This document shows, in pieces, positions 8,260-17,760 of a stretch of DNA of 64,000 nucleotides. Each line of letters begins with the position of its first letter. Position 1 is the stretch's first letter. Below the pieces are notes generated by a model. The model searched no databases and was not told the origin of the DNA. It was given only the letters and a program-made list of their open reading frames with translations. The stretch comes from UBA1413 sp037447215 (GTDB lineage Bacteria > Bacteroidota > Bacteroidia > Bacteroidales > Prolixibacteraceae): positions 40,411 through 104,410 of the forward strand of contig JBBIHB010000008.1 of the NCBI GenBank assembly GCA_037447215.1. Direction: 5' to 3'. The position numbers and the translations under genes are program-made.

Positions 8260-9532
8260 GGTTATGCGGTATTATCAAGGTAAATATACTTCCTCCGGAG
8301 GGATTTTCGGTTACAGTAATTCTCCAACGATGGGCTTTCACAAGTTTGGCCACATAATCGAGACCAAGTCCGAATCCCTTTACATCGTGCACATTACCGG
8401 TATGTATCCGGTAAAATTTTCTGAAGATTTTCTTCCGCGCTTCTCGTGGTATTCCAATTCCATTATCAATAACCGAAAGATGTATATGCCTCCTTTTTTC
8501 AAATATCCTGATCTCTGTTATGGGTTGTGTTTTACAATATTTGACAGCATTTTCAAGAATATTTTGCAGGATATTTCCCAAATGAAAAGGATCGGCCCAA
8601 ATAAAAACCTCATTGGCTGGAAAATTTAACCTGAATTCAGCAACTGAGCCTATTTCCGATTGCCTGAAGCGCGATACGGTTGCTTTAATAAATGCCCCTA
8701 GTCCTATTTGTTCATTTACCAACTGTATCTTATTTTTCTCTAAGGTAGCCAGGCTAAGTACTTTTTCAACATTTTTTGCCAACCGGTTACTTTGCTCATT
8801 AATAATCCTGACATAATTGAACAACCTTTCAGGTGTTTCGAGGATTTTTTCACTGCTCAGGACCTGTGCCGCAAGCCCGATGGATGATATGGGCGTTTTC
8901 AGTTCATGTGTCAGGTTGTTGATAAATACTTTCTGTATTTCTGATAGCTGTCGTTGCTTGATAATAACCCAGAGTGAATATCCGAAAAATGTGAGAACAA
9001 CCACGAGCAGGCTTGTCATAAAGTACCATCCCTTCAGGCGTTCACGGATATAAGGTTTTATGGTTGGAAAATTGACCACAAAATAGTGGGTATATTTTTT
9101 CGATTTGGGAAAAAATAATGCAGGGGTATGCCTGCACGAATCTTCACCAGGACATACAAATTCAATATATTGCATGGTGTCGGTGTCAGGATCGTAAACA
9201 ACATATTCGAAATTGATGTTGAGGGCATGTCGTTTAAACTGCTCCCGGATTTGTTCCTTAAGTACTTCCGGGTCGATAAAATAGTTCACATTTACCAGGT
9301 AATAATTTCTTGAATAGCGCTCAACTGGCTCAATGTTATCGAAACGGGGAGTCTGACCAGCCGATTCAAGTATTTGCCAGGCTACTTCCCTGAGTGCAAC
9401 GGTGACAGTTTCGTTAAATTGCTGCTCATTTATATCATAGGTGTTTTTCAGGATACCAAATTGAATAAAAAATATTCCTGCAATAGAAAATACTGCCAGG
9501 ATGATTATATATTTTAATGCATTACGTTTCAT
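8252..9532 (-). CDS. Membrane sensor histidine kinase
   Basis: 426 residues. Transmembrane helices near 7-27 and 171-191 flank a sensor region of about 145 residues. No HAMP domain is evident before the dimerisation helix with the phospho-acceptor His209 (LTHELKTPISSIG). The ATPase part has the N box (ILQNILENAVKYC), DNGIGIP and GFGLGL. It is the upstream gene of the pair with the response regulator. Copy B of the hairpin repeat (9536-9628) begins only 3 bases before its ATG, so the transcript leader, if it extends that far, carries that element. Confidence 0.93.
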   Translation of the reverse strand: MKRNALKYIIILAVFSIAGIFFIQFGILKNTYDINEQQFNETVTVALREVAWQILESAGQTPRFDNIEPVERYSRNYYLVNVNYFIDPEVLKEQIREQFKRHALNINFEYVVYDPDTDTMQYIEFVCPGEDSCRHTPALFFPKSKKYTHYFVVNFPTIKPYIRERLKGWYFMTSLLVVVLTFFGYSLWVIIKQRQLSEIQKVFINNLTHELKTPISSIGLAAQVLSSEKILETPERLFNYVRIINEQSNRLAKNVEKVLSLATLEKNKIQLVNEQIGLGAFIKATVSRFRQSEIGSVAEFRLNFPANEVFIWADPFHLGNILQNILENAVKYCKTQPITEIRIFEKRRHIHLSVIDNGIGIPREARKKIFRKFYRIHTGNVHDVKGFGLGLDYVAKLVKAHRWRITVTENPSGGSIFTLIIPHNHE

Positions 9533-9535
9533 CCC

Positions 9536-9628
9536 TATAAATTGTTTTGTTTTTTAATGGTCAGATGGAATTTCCATGAGAGATGTTATTCATAACGGTT
9601 TGTGTTTCTGAAATCATGGAAATTTCAT
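9536..9628. repeat. Copy B of the 93-bp dispersed hairpin element
   Basis: It has the same length as copy A (3863-3955) with no gaps. The stem is 15 bp (9565-9579 with 9614-9628), all Watson-Crick except one G.T pair, around a 34-base loop that keeps the core TTATTCAT...CGGTTTGTGTTT of copy A. The element fills the start-proximal leader of the histidine kinase gene on the minus strand. Confidence 0.78.
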
Positions 9629-9727
9629 GCTTCAAATTTCAGGAAAACCTATGAATTCAATAAATCTGTTTAACAATTCATTAACAATAAATTACACCCG
9701 ATTAACAAATCGCTTAATACATTGCTG

Positions 9728-9735
9728 TAACTTTG
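9728..9735 (+). promoter_or_regulatory. -7 element for the DUF1573 gene
   Basis: TAACTTTG matches TAnnTTTG and ends 43 bases before the ATG at 9779. No convincing -33 TTG sits at the expected distance. It supports the ATG at 9779 over the upstream in-frame codon at 9752. Confidence 0.5.
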
Positions 9736-9778
9736 TAAATATAATTGAAAATTGATTTATTTCATTAAACAATACACT

Positions 9779-10861
9779 ATGAAAAAGTTATTTACCTTAG
9801 CAATGGTATTGCTTGTTGCAGGAGTATTGAACTTTGCCGCATCACAGGGCAAACCAAAAATTGTGTTTGATAAAACAGAACACAATTATGGATCGTTTAA
9901 AGAAAGCGATGGCATACAAACAGCTACATTTGAATTTACAAACCAGGGAACTGCTCCCCTGATCCTGAACAACGTGAGTGCATCATGTGGATGTACAGCA
10001 CCCGAGTGGACCCGTCAGCCAGTTGCCCCCGGAGCAAAAGGGGTAATAAAACTTGCTTATAATCCTGCCAACCGGCCTGGAGCATTCAGTAAAACTGCCT
10101 CGGTAAGCAGCAATGCAGAAACGCCAATGGTGGTTTTGACCATCAGTGGGAGAGTTGAAGAAAGACAGAGAACCATAGCTGAACTTTATCCCCGCGAGAT
10201 TGGCGAACTCAGAGCTGAACGTAACCATATTTCATTCCCCACTATTAAACAGTCAGAAATCAGGACCGAACAACTCGAACTGGTAAACGACACCGATAAG
10301 CCTATTTCTGTTGGATTCAGGCAACTTCCCCCTTTTATCAAAGCTTCGGTACAGCCACAAACCATTCCGGCCAAAGGAAAAGGAATGATGACTGTAAATT
10401 ACGATGCAAGCGGGGCCAACACCTATGGTTTTGCTTCGCACCGTATTTATCTGAGCCTGAATGGGAGCAACGATTACAAAAGCTCGATCGGGGTCAGTGC
10501 TACCATCGAAGAGGATTTTTCAAGCCTTTCGGCAACCGACCTGGCTAATTCACCCGTTGCAACATTTAATACCACATCGTATGATTTTGGCGATATGAAA
10601 TCGGGCGACAAGAAAGAATATACGTTTGAATTGGCCAACAAAGGGAAGCGCGACCTGATTATACGCAATGTACGTTCGTCGTGTGGCTGCACTGCTGTAT
10701 CGCCTTCTAAAAATGTTATTGCCCCGGGCGAAACAGCTCCGATTAAAGTAGTTTTTGATTCAACAGGTAAGAAAGGACGTCAAAGCAAAACAGTAACTGT
10801 AATCACTAACGATCCGAAAAATTCCACAACCACACTCAGGGTCTCCACCAATATTACTTAA
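9779..10861 (+). CDS. Exported protein with two DUF1573 domains
   Basis: 360 residues from ATG 9779, where a signal peptide begins (MKKLFTLAMVLLVAGVLNFAAS). Two DUF1573 beta-sandwich domains, at about 25-115 and 265-355, share the pattern F...HNYG/YDFG...F.F.N.G...L.I..V..SCGCTAP/TAV...V.PG....I...Y/F. A third Ig-like domain lies between. DUF1573 proteins are exported, very common in Bacteroidota and of unknown molecular function. The two SCGCT copies suggest internal duplication. A terminator follows at 10889. Confidence 0.85.
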   Translation: MKKLFTLAMVLLVAGVLNFAASQGKPKIVFDKTEHNYGSFKESDGIQTATFEFTNQGTAPLILNNVSASCGCTAPEWTRQPVAPGAKGVIKLAYNPANRPGAFSKTASVSSNAETPMVVLTISGRVEERQRTIAELYPREIGELRAERNHISFPTIKQSEIRTEQLELVNDTDKPISVGFRQLPPFIKASVQPQTIPAKGKGMMTVNYDASGANTYGFASHRIYLSLNGSNDYKSSIGVSATIEEDFSSLSATDLANSPVATFNTTSYDFGDMKSGDKKEYTFELANKGKRDLIIRNVRSSCGCTAVSPSKNVIAPGETAPIKVVFDSTGKKGRQSKTVTVITNDPKNSTTTLRVSTNIT

Positions 10862-10888
10862 CGAATTACAATTTTTGCCATGATATTA

Positions 10889-10925
10889 GGCGTCAAGGAA
10901 AATATCTTTGACGCCTTTCTTTTTC
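10889..10925 (+). terminator. Intrinsic terminator after the DUF1573 gene
   Basis: GGCGTCAA pairs with TTGACGCC around a short A/T-rich loop, followed by TTTCTTTTT. It lies before the meaB ATG (10968) and within the longest open frame of meaB, which argues against the upstream start at 10908. Confidence 0.75.
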
Positions 10926-10967
10926 GGGTGTGGCTTTTTACTTCTATTTTTACAGGAAAATTTATGT

Positions 10968-12080
10968 ATGAAAATATCCACGGAACATATAGAAAACCAT
11001 CCCGGTTATAAAGGACTTAAAGTAAATGAAGGCATAGAGCAACCAGCCCCGGTAAACGAAGAATCGGTTAGAAGGTTCCTGCAGAAACGAAAGCGAAGTT
11101 ACTCTGTTAATGAGTATTTGGACGGAATTTTAAAGGGAGATATAACCATTTTAAGCAAAGCTGTAACCCTGGTTGAAAGCGCAAAACCCGAACATCAGGA
11201 AATTGCAGGAGAAGTTATCGGGAAGTGCCTGCCATTTAGTGGAAAATCAGTACGGATTGGAATTACCGGTGTGCCGGGTGCCGGAAAAAGCACTTTTATT
11301 GAAGCTCTTGGTAAAATGCTCACTTACCGTGGCCATAGGTTGGCAGTCCTGGCTATTGACCCGAGCAGCGTGCGGAGCAAAGGAAGTATATTGGGCGACA
11401 AAACCCGGATGGAAGAGCTTTCGGGCGATCAGAATGCTTATATCCGTCCAAGTCCTTCGGCTGGCTCCCTTGGGGGCGTTGCACGGAAAACCCGTGAAAC
11501 AGTCATTATTTGCGAAGCGGCCGGTTTCGATACCATTTTTATTGAAACAGTGGGGGTTGGACAAAGTGAAACTGCGGTTCACCGCATGACCGACTTTTTC
11601 CTGCTACTGATGTTGGCTGGTGCCGGCGACGAGTTGCAGGGAATAAAACGTGGGATAATGGAAATGGCCGACCTGGTAGCCATCAATAAGGCTGATGGCA
11701 ATAACGTTGAAAAAGCGCAGTTAGCGAAAATTCAATACCAAAATGCATTATACCTGTTCCCGGCAAAAGATTCGGGATGGGAGCCAAAGGTACTGACCTG
11801 TTCGGCGATCTCAAAATCGGGAATAGCCGAAATATGGGAGACAATTTTAAGATACATTGAACTGTCACGTGTAAATGGTTATTTTGATTCCAACCGTAAT
11901 TCGCAATCGAGGTACTGGATGTACGATTCAATTGAAGAACAACTAAAATCGGGTTTCTATAACCACCCGGCTGTTAAAAAAAACCTCCACCTGATGGAGG
12001 ATAATGTACTGCATAACCGTATGAGTTCTTTTGAAGCAGCAAGGCAACTGCTTGTATTATACAAGGAACAAAACAAGTGA
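10968..12080 (+). CDS. meaB: Methylmalonyl-CoA mutase-associated GTPase MeaB
   Basis: 370 residues from ATG 10968, placed after the terminator; the longer frame from 10908 would read through it. MeaB (ArgK/MMAA family) is a G3E GTPase that loads and protects adenosylcobalamin in methylmalonyl-CoA mutase. Seen: P-loop GITGVPGAGKSTFIEAL, the switch region ETVGVGQSET and the NKADG guanine-specificity motif. The mutase genes are not in this window, but succinyl-CoA synthetase (sucCD, 25.6-27.7 kb) acts on the same pool in a propionate or succinate pathway. Confidence 0.95.
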   Translation: MKISTEHIENHPGYKGLKVNEGIEQPAPVNEESVRRFLQKRKRSYSVNEYLDGILKGDITILSKAVTLVESAKPEHQEIAGEVIGKCLPFSGKSVRIGITGVPGAGKSTFIEALGKMLTYRGHRLAVLAIDPSSVRSKGSILGDKTRMEELSGDQNAYIRPSPSAGSLGGVARKTRETVIICEAAGFDTIFIETVGVGQSETAVHRMTDFFLLLMLAGAGDELQGIKRGIMEMADLVAINKADGNNVEKAQLAKIQYQNALYLFPAKDSGWEPKVLTCSAISKSGIAEIWETILRYIELSRVNGYFDSNRNSQSRYWMYDSIEEQLKSGFYNHPAVKKNLHLMEDNVLHNRMSSFEAARQLLVLYKEQNK

Positions 12081-12110
12081 ATCGCTTTATGGCTGGTCAG
12101 GCTTTTTGAT

Positions 12111-12118
12111 TAGCTTTG
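12111..12118 (+). promoter_or_regulatory. -7 element for lpd
   Basis: TAGCTTTG matches TAnnTTTG and ends 58 bases before the lpd ATG. A -33 box at the right spacing is not clear. Confidence 0.4.
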
Positions 12119-12176
12119 ACAAACCTTTTATTTATAAATCTGTTAATTGCATAAGAAAAAATAAATACAAAATAAC

Positions 12177-13568
12177 ATGAATTACGATGTTTTGGTAATC
12201 GGTAGTGGACCGGGAGGATATGTGGCAGCAATCAGGGCTGCACAACTTGGTATGAAAGTGGGTGTGGTTGAAAAAGAGAGCCTCGGTGGAATTTGCCTGA
12301 ACTGGGGATGTATCCCAACCAAATCACTTCTTAAAAGTGCACAAGCTTTTGAATATGCTGTTCATGCTGCCGATTATGGAGTTTCCATTACCGGAGAAGT
12401 GAAGCCCGATTTTGAGGCTATGGTAAAACGCAGCCGTGTAGTAGCTGAAGGAATGAGCAAAGGGATACAGTTCCTTTTCAAAAAGAATAAAGTTGAAGTT
12501 GTTAATGGGTTTGGTAAACTTGCCGGTAAATACAAAGTAGAGGTAACTTCCGAGGATGGTAAAAAGACCGAAATTACAGCCAAGCATATTATTTTGGCAA
12601 CCGGGGCACGTTCACGCCAGTTGCCCAATCTACCCTTCGACGGAAAAAAAATATTCGGCTACCGAACTGCAATGACCCTTCCAAAGCAGCCAAAATCCAT
12701 GGTAGTGGTCGGGTCGGGAGCCATTGGCAGTGAGTTTGCCTATTTCTATCAATCAATAGGGACACAGGTTACCCTGGTTGAATTTTTACCCAACGTGGTG
12801 CCGCTCGAAGATGAGGAAGTTTCGAAACAGCTCGAACGCTCTTTCAAAAAATCAGGTATGAAGGTAATGACCAACTCAACGGTTGAAAAAGTGGATACTT
12901 CAGCAGAACTTTGCAAGGTAACCATTAAGACCAAAAAAGGGGAAGAAGTGGTTGAGGCAGAAGTTGTACTGTCAGCAGTTGGGATCACACCCAATACCGA
13001 AGGGATAGGCCTGGAAGAACTCGGCATCGCGATGGAGAATGGACGCATAAAGGTGGATGACTTTTATCGCACCAATGTGGAAGGTGTTTATGCAATAGGC
13101 GATATTATTGCTACACCTGCCCTGGCTCACGTAGCATCGGCCGAAGGAATTACCTGCGTTGAAAAAATTGCAGGGCACAACCCTGAACCAATTAATTACA
13201 ACAATATTCCGGGGTGTACTTATACCAATCCGGAAGTTTCATCGGTTGGTCTCACCGAAGCAAAAGCCAAAGAAGCAGGCTACAATGTAAAAGTGGGTAA
13301 ATTCCCGTTCTCTGCCAGCGGAAAAGCAAGCGCTGCCGGGCAAAAAGACGGATTTGTGAAACTGGTATTCGATGCTGAATATGGTGAACTTTTAGGGGCT
13401 CACATGATTGGTGGCAATGTTACCGAAATGGTGGCCGAACTGGTGGTAGCCAAAAAATTGGAAATTACCGGACACGAACTTATCAAATCGATCCACCCGC
13501 ACCCCACTATGAGCGAAGCCATTATGGAAGCTGCTGCTGCTGCCTATGGTGAGGTGATTCATATATAA
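12177..13568 (+). CDS. lpd: Dihydrolipoyl dehydrogenase
   Basis: 463 residues, standard length. FAD-binding GSGPGGYVAAIRAAQ, the redox disulfide in GGICLNWGCIPTKS, a NAD-binding VVGSGAIGSEFAYF, and the C-terminal HPHPTMSEA with the catalytic histidine of the partner subunit are all intact. It reoxidises lipoyl groups of 2-oxoacid dehydrogenases or the glycine cleavage system. No E1, E2 or gcv gene is adjacent, so the partner complex cannot be inferred. It has its own -7 element and terminator, so it is monocistronic. Confidence 0.97.
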   Translation: MNYDVLVIGSGPGGYVAAIRAAQLGMKVGVVEKESLGGICLNWGCIPTKSLLKSAQAFEYAVHAADYGVSITGEVKPDFEAMVKRSRVVAEGMSKGIQFLFKKNKVEVVNGFGKLAGKYKVEVTSEDGKKTEITAKHIILATGARSRQLPNLPFDGKKIFGYRTAMTLPKQPKSMVVVGSGAIGSEFAYFYQSIGTQVTLVEFLPNVVPLEDEEVSKQLERSFKKSGMKVMTNSTVEKVDTSAELCKVTIKTKKGEEVVEAEVVLSAVGITPNTEGIGLEELGIAMENGRIKVDDFYRTNVEGVYAIGDIIATPALAHVASAEGITCVEKIAGHNPEPINYNNIPGCTYTNPEVSSVGLTEAKAKEAGYNVKVGKFPFSASGKASAAGQKDGFVKLVFDAEYGELLGAHMIGGNVTEMVAELVVAKKLEITGHELIKSIHPHPTMSEAIMEAAAAAYGEVIHI

Positions 13569-13593
13569 GCGTAATCAACATTTAAAAATCGAT

Positions 13594-13632
13594 AAAAGAG
13601 AATTGGTATTTCAGGCCTATTCTCTTTTTTTA
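13594..13632 (+). terminator. Intrinsic terminator of lpd
   Basis: AAAAGAGAAT (13594-13603) pairs perfectly with ATTCTCTTTT (13619-13628), followed by more T residues; the loop is 15 bases. Confidence 0.8.
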
Positions 13633-13701
13633 ATTTTGATTTATTTAATTAACTATTTTCAAAAACTATTGTTAAGTTAGTTGAATTATTTCAATGACGG
13701 G

Positions 13702-14121
13702 ATGAGTAGAAAATTGACATTGGCTGAACTGAATGCCCTATCAGTGGGGAATATGGGCGAATGCCTGGGTATTGAATTTACCGAAGCGGGCGACGATTAT
13801 TTATGCGGGCGAATGCCGGTTGATCATCGAACCAGACAACCCATGGGATTGCTGCATGGGGGTGCCTCGGCAGCTTTTGCCGAAACACTTGGCAGTGTGG
13901 GTTCAGTCATGCTGGTAAACCCTGAAACCCATTCTGTTGTAGGTGTTGAAATTAATGCGAATCATTTACGAAAAGTTACCGGGGGATATGTTTATGGAAA
14001 AGCTACGATTGTTTCACGATCGGGGAAATTACATGTTTGGGATATCCGTATCACTAATGATAACAATGAGTTGGTTTGCCTATCGAGGCTGACCGTTATG
14101 ATTATTGAACATCGCAAATAA
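13702..14121 (+). CDS. menI: Hotdog-fold acyl-CoA thioesterase, probable DHNA-CoA thioesterase
   Basis: 139 residues from ATG 13702; a TTG at 13681 is possible but ATG is preferred. It is a PaaI/YbgC-like hotdog thioesterase with the catalytic region MGLLHGGASAAFAETLGS. As the first gene of a menaquinone cluster it is the likely 1,4-dihydroxy-2-naphthoyl-CoA hydrolase (MenI), the step after MenB. The role comes from context, since the fold alone does not fix the substrate. menF starts 1 base after its stop codon. Confidence 0.82.
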   Translation: MSRKLTLAELNALSVGNMGECLGIEFTEAGDDYLCGRMPVDHRTRQPMGLLHGGASAAFAETLGSVGSVMLVNPETHSVVGVEINANHLRKVTGGYVYGKATIVSRSGKLHVWDIRITNDNNELVCLSRLTVMIIEHRK

Positions 14122-14122
14122 A

Positions 14123-15235
14123 ATGGATGTACAGTTGACTATACCGCTTTGTGAGTTTCAAATGGAGTTAATTGAATCAAATGTTCCATTTGCAAGCTAT
14201 CGGTTACCCGGAGAGTTGAACCCTGTAACCATTTACCGAAACAGTGATGTGATTGAATACCAAAGGATAAGTAATATCTTGGATCAACATTCAGGTTTTG
14301 TTTTGGCTCCATTTGCCGAAAATGAACCTGTTCTTTTTCTTCAGGCGGAACATATAATTGAAGGTTTTGAATTTGCGGTTCCCTCAATAAGTAAATTTTC
14401 ATCGGGAAAGATTTTTTTGGATGGACCTGAATTTGAGAGCATTGGAAAAGTCAAATATACAGAAAAAGTAAAACATGCTATTGAAAAAATACGATCGGGC
14501 GAAGCCGATAAAATTGTGATTTCGAGGCGAATATTGAAAAAATGGCCTAATGCACCGCAATATTCAGGCGAATTGTTCCATCTGCTTTGCCAAATGTACC
14601 CATCTGCTTTTGTTTATCTGGTAAATCTTCCGGGAAAAGGGTTGTGGACAGGTGCATCGCCCGAAGTGTTCCTTAGCCGGAATAAAGGAAAAATTTCGAC
14701 CATGTCTCTTTCAGGAACCCGGCCAAAAAAGGAGTCATTCGGAAAATGGGGTCAGAAAGAAATTGAAGAACATTTATGGGTCAGTCATTTTATATCGGAG
14801 ACCCTCGAAAAAGCCGGTTGTATCGAAATTCTAGTTTCTCCCATGCACACTGCCGAAGCGGGAATTGTTGAGCACCTCAGGACTAATTATGAAGCCATGT
14901 GCCCCGAAGGAAAGCTTTCCCGGTTAATTGAAACACTTCACCCTACACCGGCTGTATGCGGTTGGCCTACCTATGCTGCTAAAAAGCATATTGAATTGAT
15001 TGAACATTACGACCGCTCATTTTATACCGGTTTTCTGGGACCGGTTTCTGACAATGGCGATTTTAACTTTTATGTGAACCTGCGATGCATGCACATCACC
15101 AGTAACCAGGCCGTAATTTACGTTGGGGGTGGTATTACCATTGATTCCGATCCTGAAACAGAATGGGATGAAACAGAATTGAAAAGTCGCACCATGTTGG
15201 GGGCTATCGAAAAAATAGCCAATTTTGCAGGCTAA
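14123..15235 (+). CDS. menF: Isochorismate synthase
   Basis: 370 residues from ATG 14123, one base after the menI stop. It belongs to the chorismate-binding (anthranilate synthase component I/isochorismate synthase) superfamily. Seen: KIVISRRILKKWP, the active-site block SLSGTRPKK, the glutamate-bearing LHPTPAVCGWP, and the closing FYTGFLGPVSDNGDFNFYVN and YVGGGITIDSDPETEWDE. It converts chorismate to isochorismate, the committed step of menaquinone synthesis. Its place before menD rules out an anthranilate role. Confidence 0.95.
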   Translation: MDVQLTIPLCEFQMELIESNVPFASYRLPGELNPVTIYRNSDVIEYQRISNILDQHSGFVLAPFAENEPVLFLQAEHIIEGFEFAVPSISKFSSGKIFLDGPEFESIGKVKYTEKVKHAIEKIRSGEADKIVISRRILKKWPNAPQYSGELFHLLCQMYPSAFVYLVNLPGKGLWTGASPEVFLSRNKGKISTMSLSGTRPKKESFGKWGQKEIEEHLWVSHFISETLEKAGCIEILVSPMHTAEAGIVEHLRTNYEAMCPEGKLSRLIETLHPTPAVCGWPTYAAKKHIELIEHYDRSFYTGFLGPVSDNGDFNFYVNLRCMHITSNQAVIYVGGGITIDSDPETEWDETELKSRTMLGAIEKIANFAG

Positions 15236-15245
15236 TTCTTCTTTG

Positions 15246-16934
15246 ATGAATCACGGTAAAAAAAACATCGGTCGTTTGGCCGAAATTATGGCCCGAAAAG
15301 GGGTTGTTCATGTTGTGGCATCGCCGGGTTCGCGAAATGCACCGTTTATTATTGTTTTTTCGAATAACGGTAAATTGAAACTGACCAGCATAGCCGATGA
15401 AAGGAGTGCCGGTTTTGTTGCGTTGGGAATGGCCATGCAATTAAAACAGACAGTTGCTTTGGTATGCACATCAGGCTCAGCCGCAGTAAATTATGCACCA
15501 GCAATTTCGGAAGCTTATTATCAAAAAATACCTTTGCTGGTTATTACAGCCGACAGGCCCTCCGCATGGATCGATCAGGGCGATGGGCAAACCATCAGAC
15601 AGGACAGACTGTTTTCCAACTTCATCAGAAAAAGCTACAGCTTACCAGAGAGTTCAATCGACCCTGAATCGGAATGGTATTTCGGAAGAATTGTAAATGA
15701 AGCCATCGACCGTTGCAATTTTCCTGTTTCAGGTCCGGTACACCTTAACCTCCATGTTTCTGAACCTTTGTACGAACTTGATGGTGTGGATACAAACCCT
15801 GAAGTCAGGATAATCGGGATTTCTGAAGCTAAACCTCAGATTTCAGATGAAACCCTTGCTGAACTGGCGAAAACCTGGAATTTTTCGGCAAAAAAAATGA
15901 TACTTACAGGCCAATTCCACCCTTCGGATGCACCAGGGCAGGTTTTGTCACAACTTGCCAATGACCCTTCGGTAGTGGTGCTTACCGAAACAACCTCAAA
16001 TTTAAGTGGAAACCATTATCTTGGTTGTATCGACAGGGTCATTGAAGGAATAGTGGACGATGATCCCGATTTCACACCTGAACTTTTACTTACCATCGGA
16101 GGTGCGGTTGTGTCTAAAAAAATAAAATCCCTTCTCAGGAAAATGAGGCCCCGGCACCATTGGCACGTTAGCCCCGACCCGGATGAATTTCACTTCGATA
16201 CTTATCAGTCGCTTACGCTAACCATTCCTGTAGAACCCGGTCAATTTCTTCAGCAATTGTCAAAAAAAGCACAGAAAGTTCACAGCAGCTACAGAAATAA
16301 TTGGGTAACAAGAAATCAACACCGAAGGCAGAAGCATGGGGAATACCTTGAAATGGCAGGTTATACCGATTTAAAAGTATTTGAACAACTTTTTGATTGG
16401 ATTCCCAATGGAAGCCATATCCATCTGGGAAATAGCACACCAGTAAGGTATGCCCAGCTTTTTGAGTACAGGCACAATTTTCATTTTTGGTCGAACCGGG
16501 GTACAAGCGGAATCGACGGTTGTGTTTCCACAGCTGTAGGTGCAGCTATGGCTATTAATGAGATGGTTACAGTTATAACTGGCGATATCGGTTTTTTTTA
16601 CGACAGCAATGCATTGTGGAACCAATACCTTCCATCAAACTTCCGGATAATTCTGATCAACAATGGAGGAGGCAATATTTTCAGGATACTTCCCGGCCCC
16701 GACCGCTATAAAGAGTTGGAAACTTACATTGAAACAGCCCATAGTTATAGTGCACAGGGAATTACTGAAAATTTCGGCGTTGCATATTTTAGGGTTGAGA
16801 ACCTTGAAGAATTACATTCGTTATTGCCGTTGTTTTATAGTGACCTGACTAAACCAGCGCTGCTCGAAATTGTTACTCCTGCAATTGAAAGCGCTGAAAC
16901 ATTGCGGGAATATTTTAAAAACCTTATGATATGA
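15246..16934 (+). CDS. menD: 2-succinyl-5-enolpyruvyl-6-hydroxy-3-cyclohexene-1-carboxylate synthase
   Basis: 562 residues from ATG 15246; a TTG at 15225 would overlap menF. It is a thiamine-diphosphate enzyme that adds the 2-oxoglutarate-derived unit to isochorismate. Seen: the N-terminal SPGSRNAPF signature, GSAAVNYAPAISEA with the catalytic neighbourhood, DRP in ITADRPSAWIDQGDGQTI, and the cofactor-binding block GDIGFFYDSNALWN...NNGGGNIFRI. The 3' end overlaps the menB start by 4 bases (ATGA), indicating coupled translation. Confidence 0.96.
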   Translation: MNHGKKNIGRLAEIMARKGVVHVVASPGSRNAPFIIVFSNNGKLKLTSIADERSAGFVALGMAMQLKQTVALVCTSGSAAVNYAPAISEAYYQKIPLLVITADRPSAWIDQGDGQTIRQDRLFSNFIRKSYSLPESSIDPESEWYFGRIVNEAIDRCNFPVSGPVHLNLHVSEPLYELDGVDTNPEVRIIGISEAKPQISDETLAELAKTWNFSAKKMILTGQFHPSDAPGQVLSQLANDPSVVVLTETTSNLSGNHYLGCIDRVIEGIVDDDPDFTPELLLTIGGAVVSKKIKSLLRKMRPRHHWHVSPDPDEFHFDTYQSLTLTIPVEPGQFLQQLSKKAQKVHSSYRNNWVTRNQHRRQKHGEYLEMAGYTDLKVFEQLFDWIPNGSHIHLGNSTPVRYAQLFEYRHNFHFWSNRGTSGIDGCVSTAVGAAMAINEMVTVITGDIGFFYDSNALWNQYLPSNFRIILINNGGGNIFRILPGPDRYKELETYIETAHSYSAQGITENFGVAYFRVENLEELHSLLPLFYSDLTKPALLEIVTPAIESAETLREYFKNLMI

Positions 16935-17755
16935 TTACAAAAAGGAAATGGTCAACCATTAAAACTTACGAGGAGATCAAATTTGAATTTTTTGAAGGAA
17001 TTGCTAAGATTACCATAAGCCGTCCACGGTATAGAAACGCTTTTACACCTGACACCATCAATGAAATGATTGATGCCATGCACCATTGCCGCGAAAACGA
17101 TTCAATCGGGGTAGTGGTGATTACCGGCGAAGGCGACAAAGCATTCTGCAGTGGTGGAGATCAGAATGTGAAAGGGCATGGCGGGTATGTGGGGAAAGAC
17201 GGTATTCCACGTCTGAATGTCCTCGATCTGCAAAAGTTGATCCGTTCGCTCCCAAAACCTGTGGTAGCTATGGTAAACGGTTATGCTATCGGCGGTGGGC
17301 ATGTATTGCATGTTATCTGCGACCTTTCAATAGCATCCGATAATGCAATATTTGGCCAGACAGGCCCTAAGGTTGGTAGCTTCGACGGAGGATTCGGGTC
17401 ATCGTACCTTGCCCGGATTGTCGGGCAAAAAAAGGCCCGGGAAATATGGTTCCTTTGCCGTCAATATTCAGCTCAGGAAGCACTCGAAATGGGATTGGTC
17501 AATAAAGTGGTGCCTTTCGATCAGCTTGAAGATGAGGTGGTTGATTGGTGTAAAACCATGATGGAACGCAGTCCCACGGCCCTGAGAATGATAAAAATGT
17601 GCCTTAATGCCGAACTCGATGGGCAGGCAGGCTTGCAGGAACTGGCAGGTAATGCAACTTTATTGTACTACCTCACTGAAGAGGCACAGGAAGGTAAACG
17701 TGCATTTCTTGAAAAACGTAAACCTGATTTTCAGCAGTTTCCAAAATTTCCGTGA
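16931..17755 (+). CDS. menB: 1,4-dihydroxy-2-naphthoyl-CoA synthase
   Basis: 274 residues of the crotonase fold. Seen: SRPRYRNAFTPDTI, the oxyanion-hole segment GDKAFCSGGDQNVKGHGGYV, GYAIGGGHVLHV and FGQTGPKVGSFDGGFGSSY, the MenB-specific block with the active-site Asp and the bicarbonate-type Gly. It closes the second ring of the naphthoquinone from OSB-CoA. The start ATG overlaps the menD stop. menA follows after 113 bases containing three 13-bp direct repeats. Confidence 0.97.
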   Translation: MITKRKWSTIKTYEEIKFEFFEGIAKITISRPRYRNAFTPDTINEMIDAMHHCRENDSIGVVVITGEGDKAFCSGGDQNVKGHGGYVGKDGIPRLNVLDLQKLIRSLPKPVVAMVNGYAIGGGHVLHVICDLSIASDNAIFGQTGPKVGSFDGGFGSSYLARIVGQKKAREIWFLCRQYSAQEALEMGLVNKVVPFDQLEDEVVDWCKTMMERSPTALRMIKMCLNAELDGQAGLQELAGNATLLYYLTEEAQEGKRAFLEKRKPDFQQFPKFP

Positions 17756-17760
17756 TAGAC

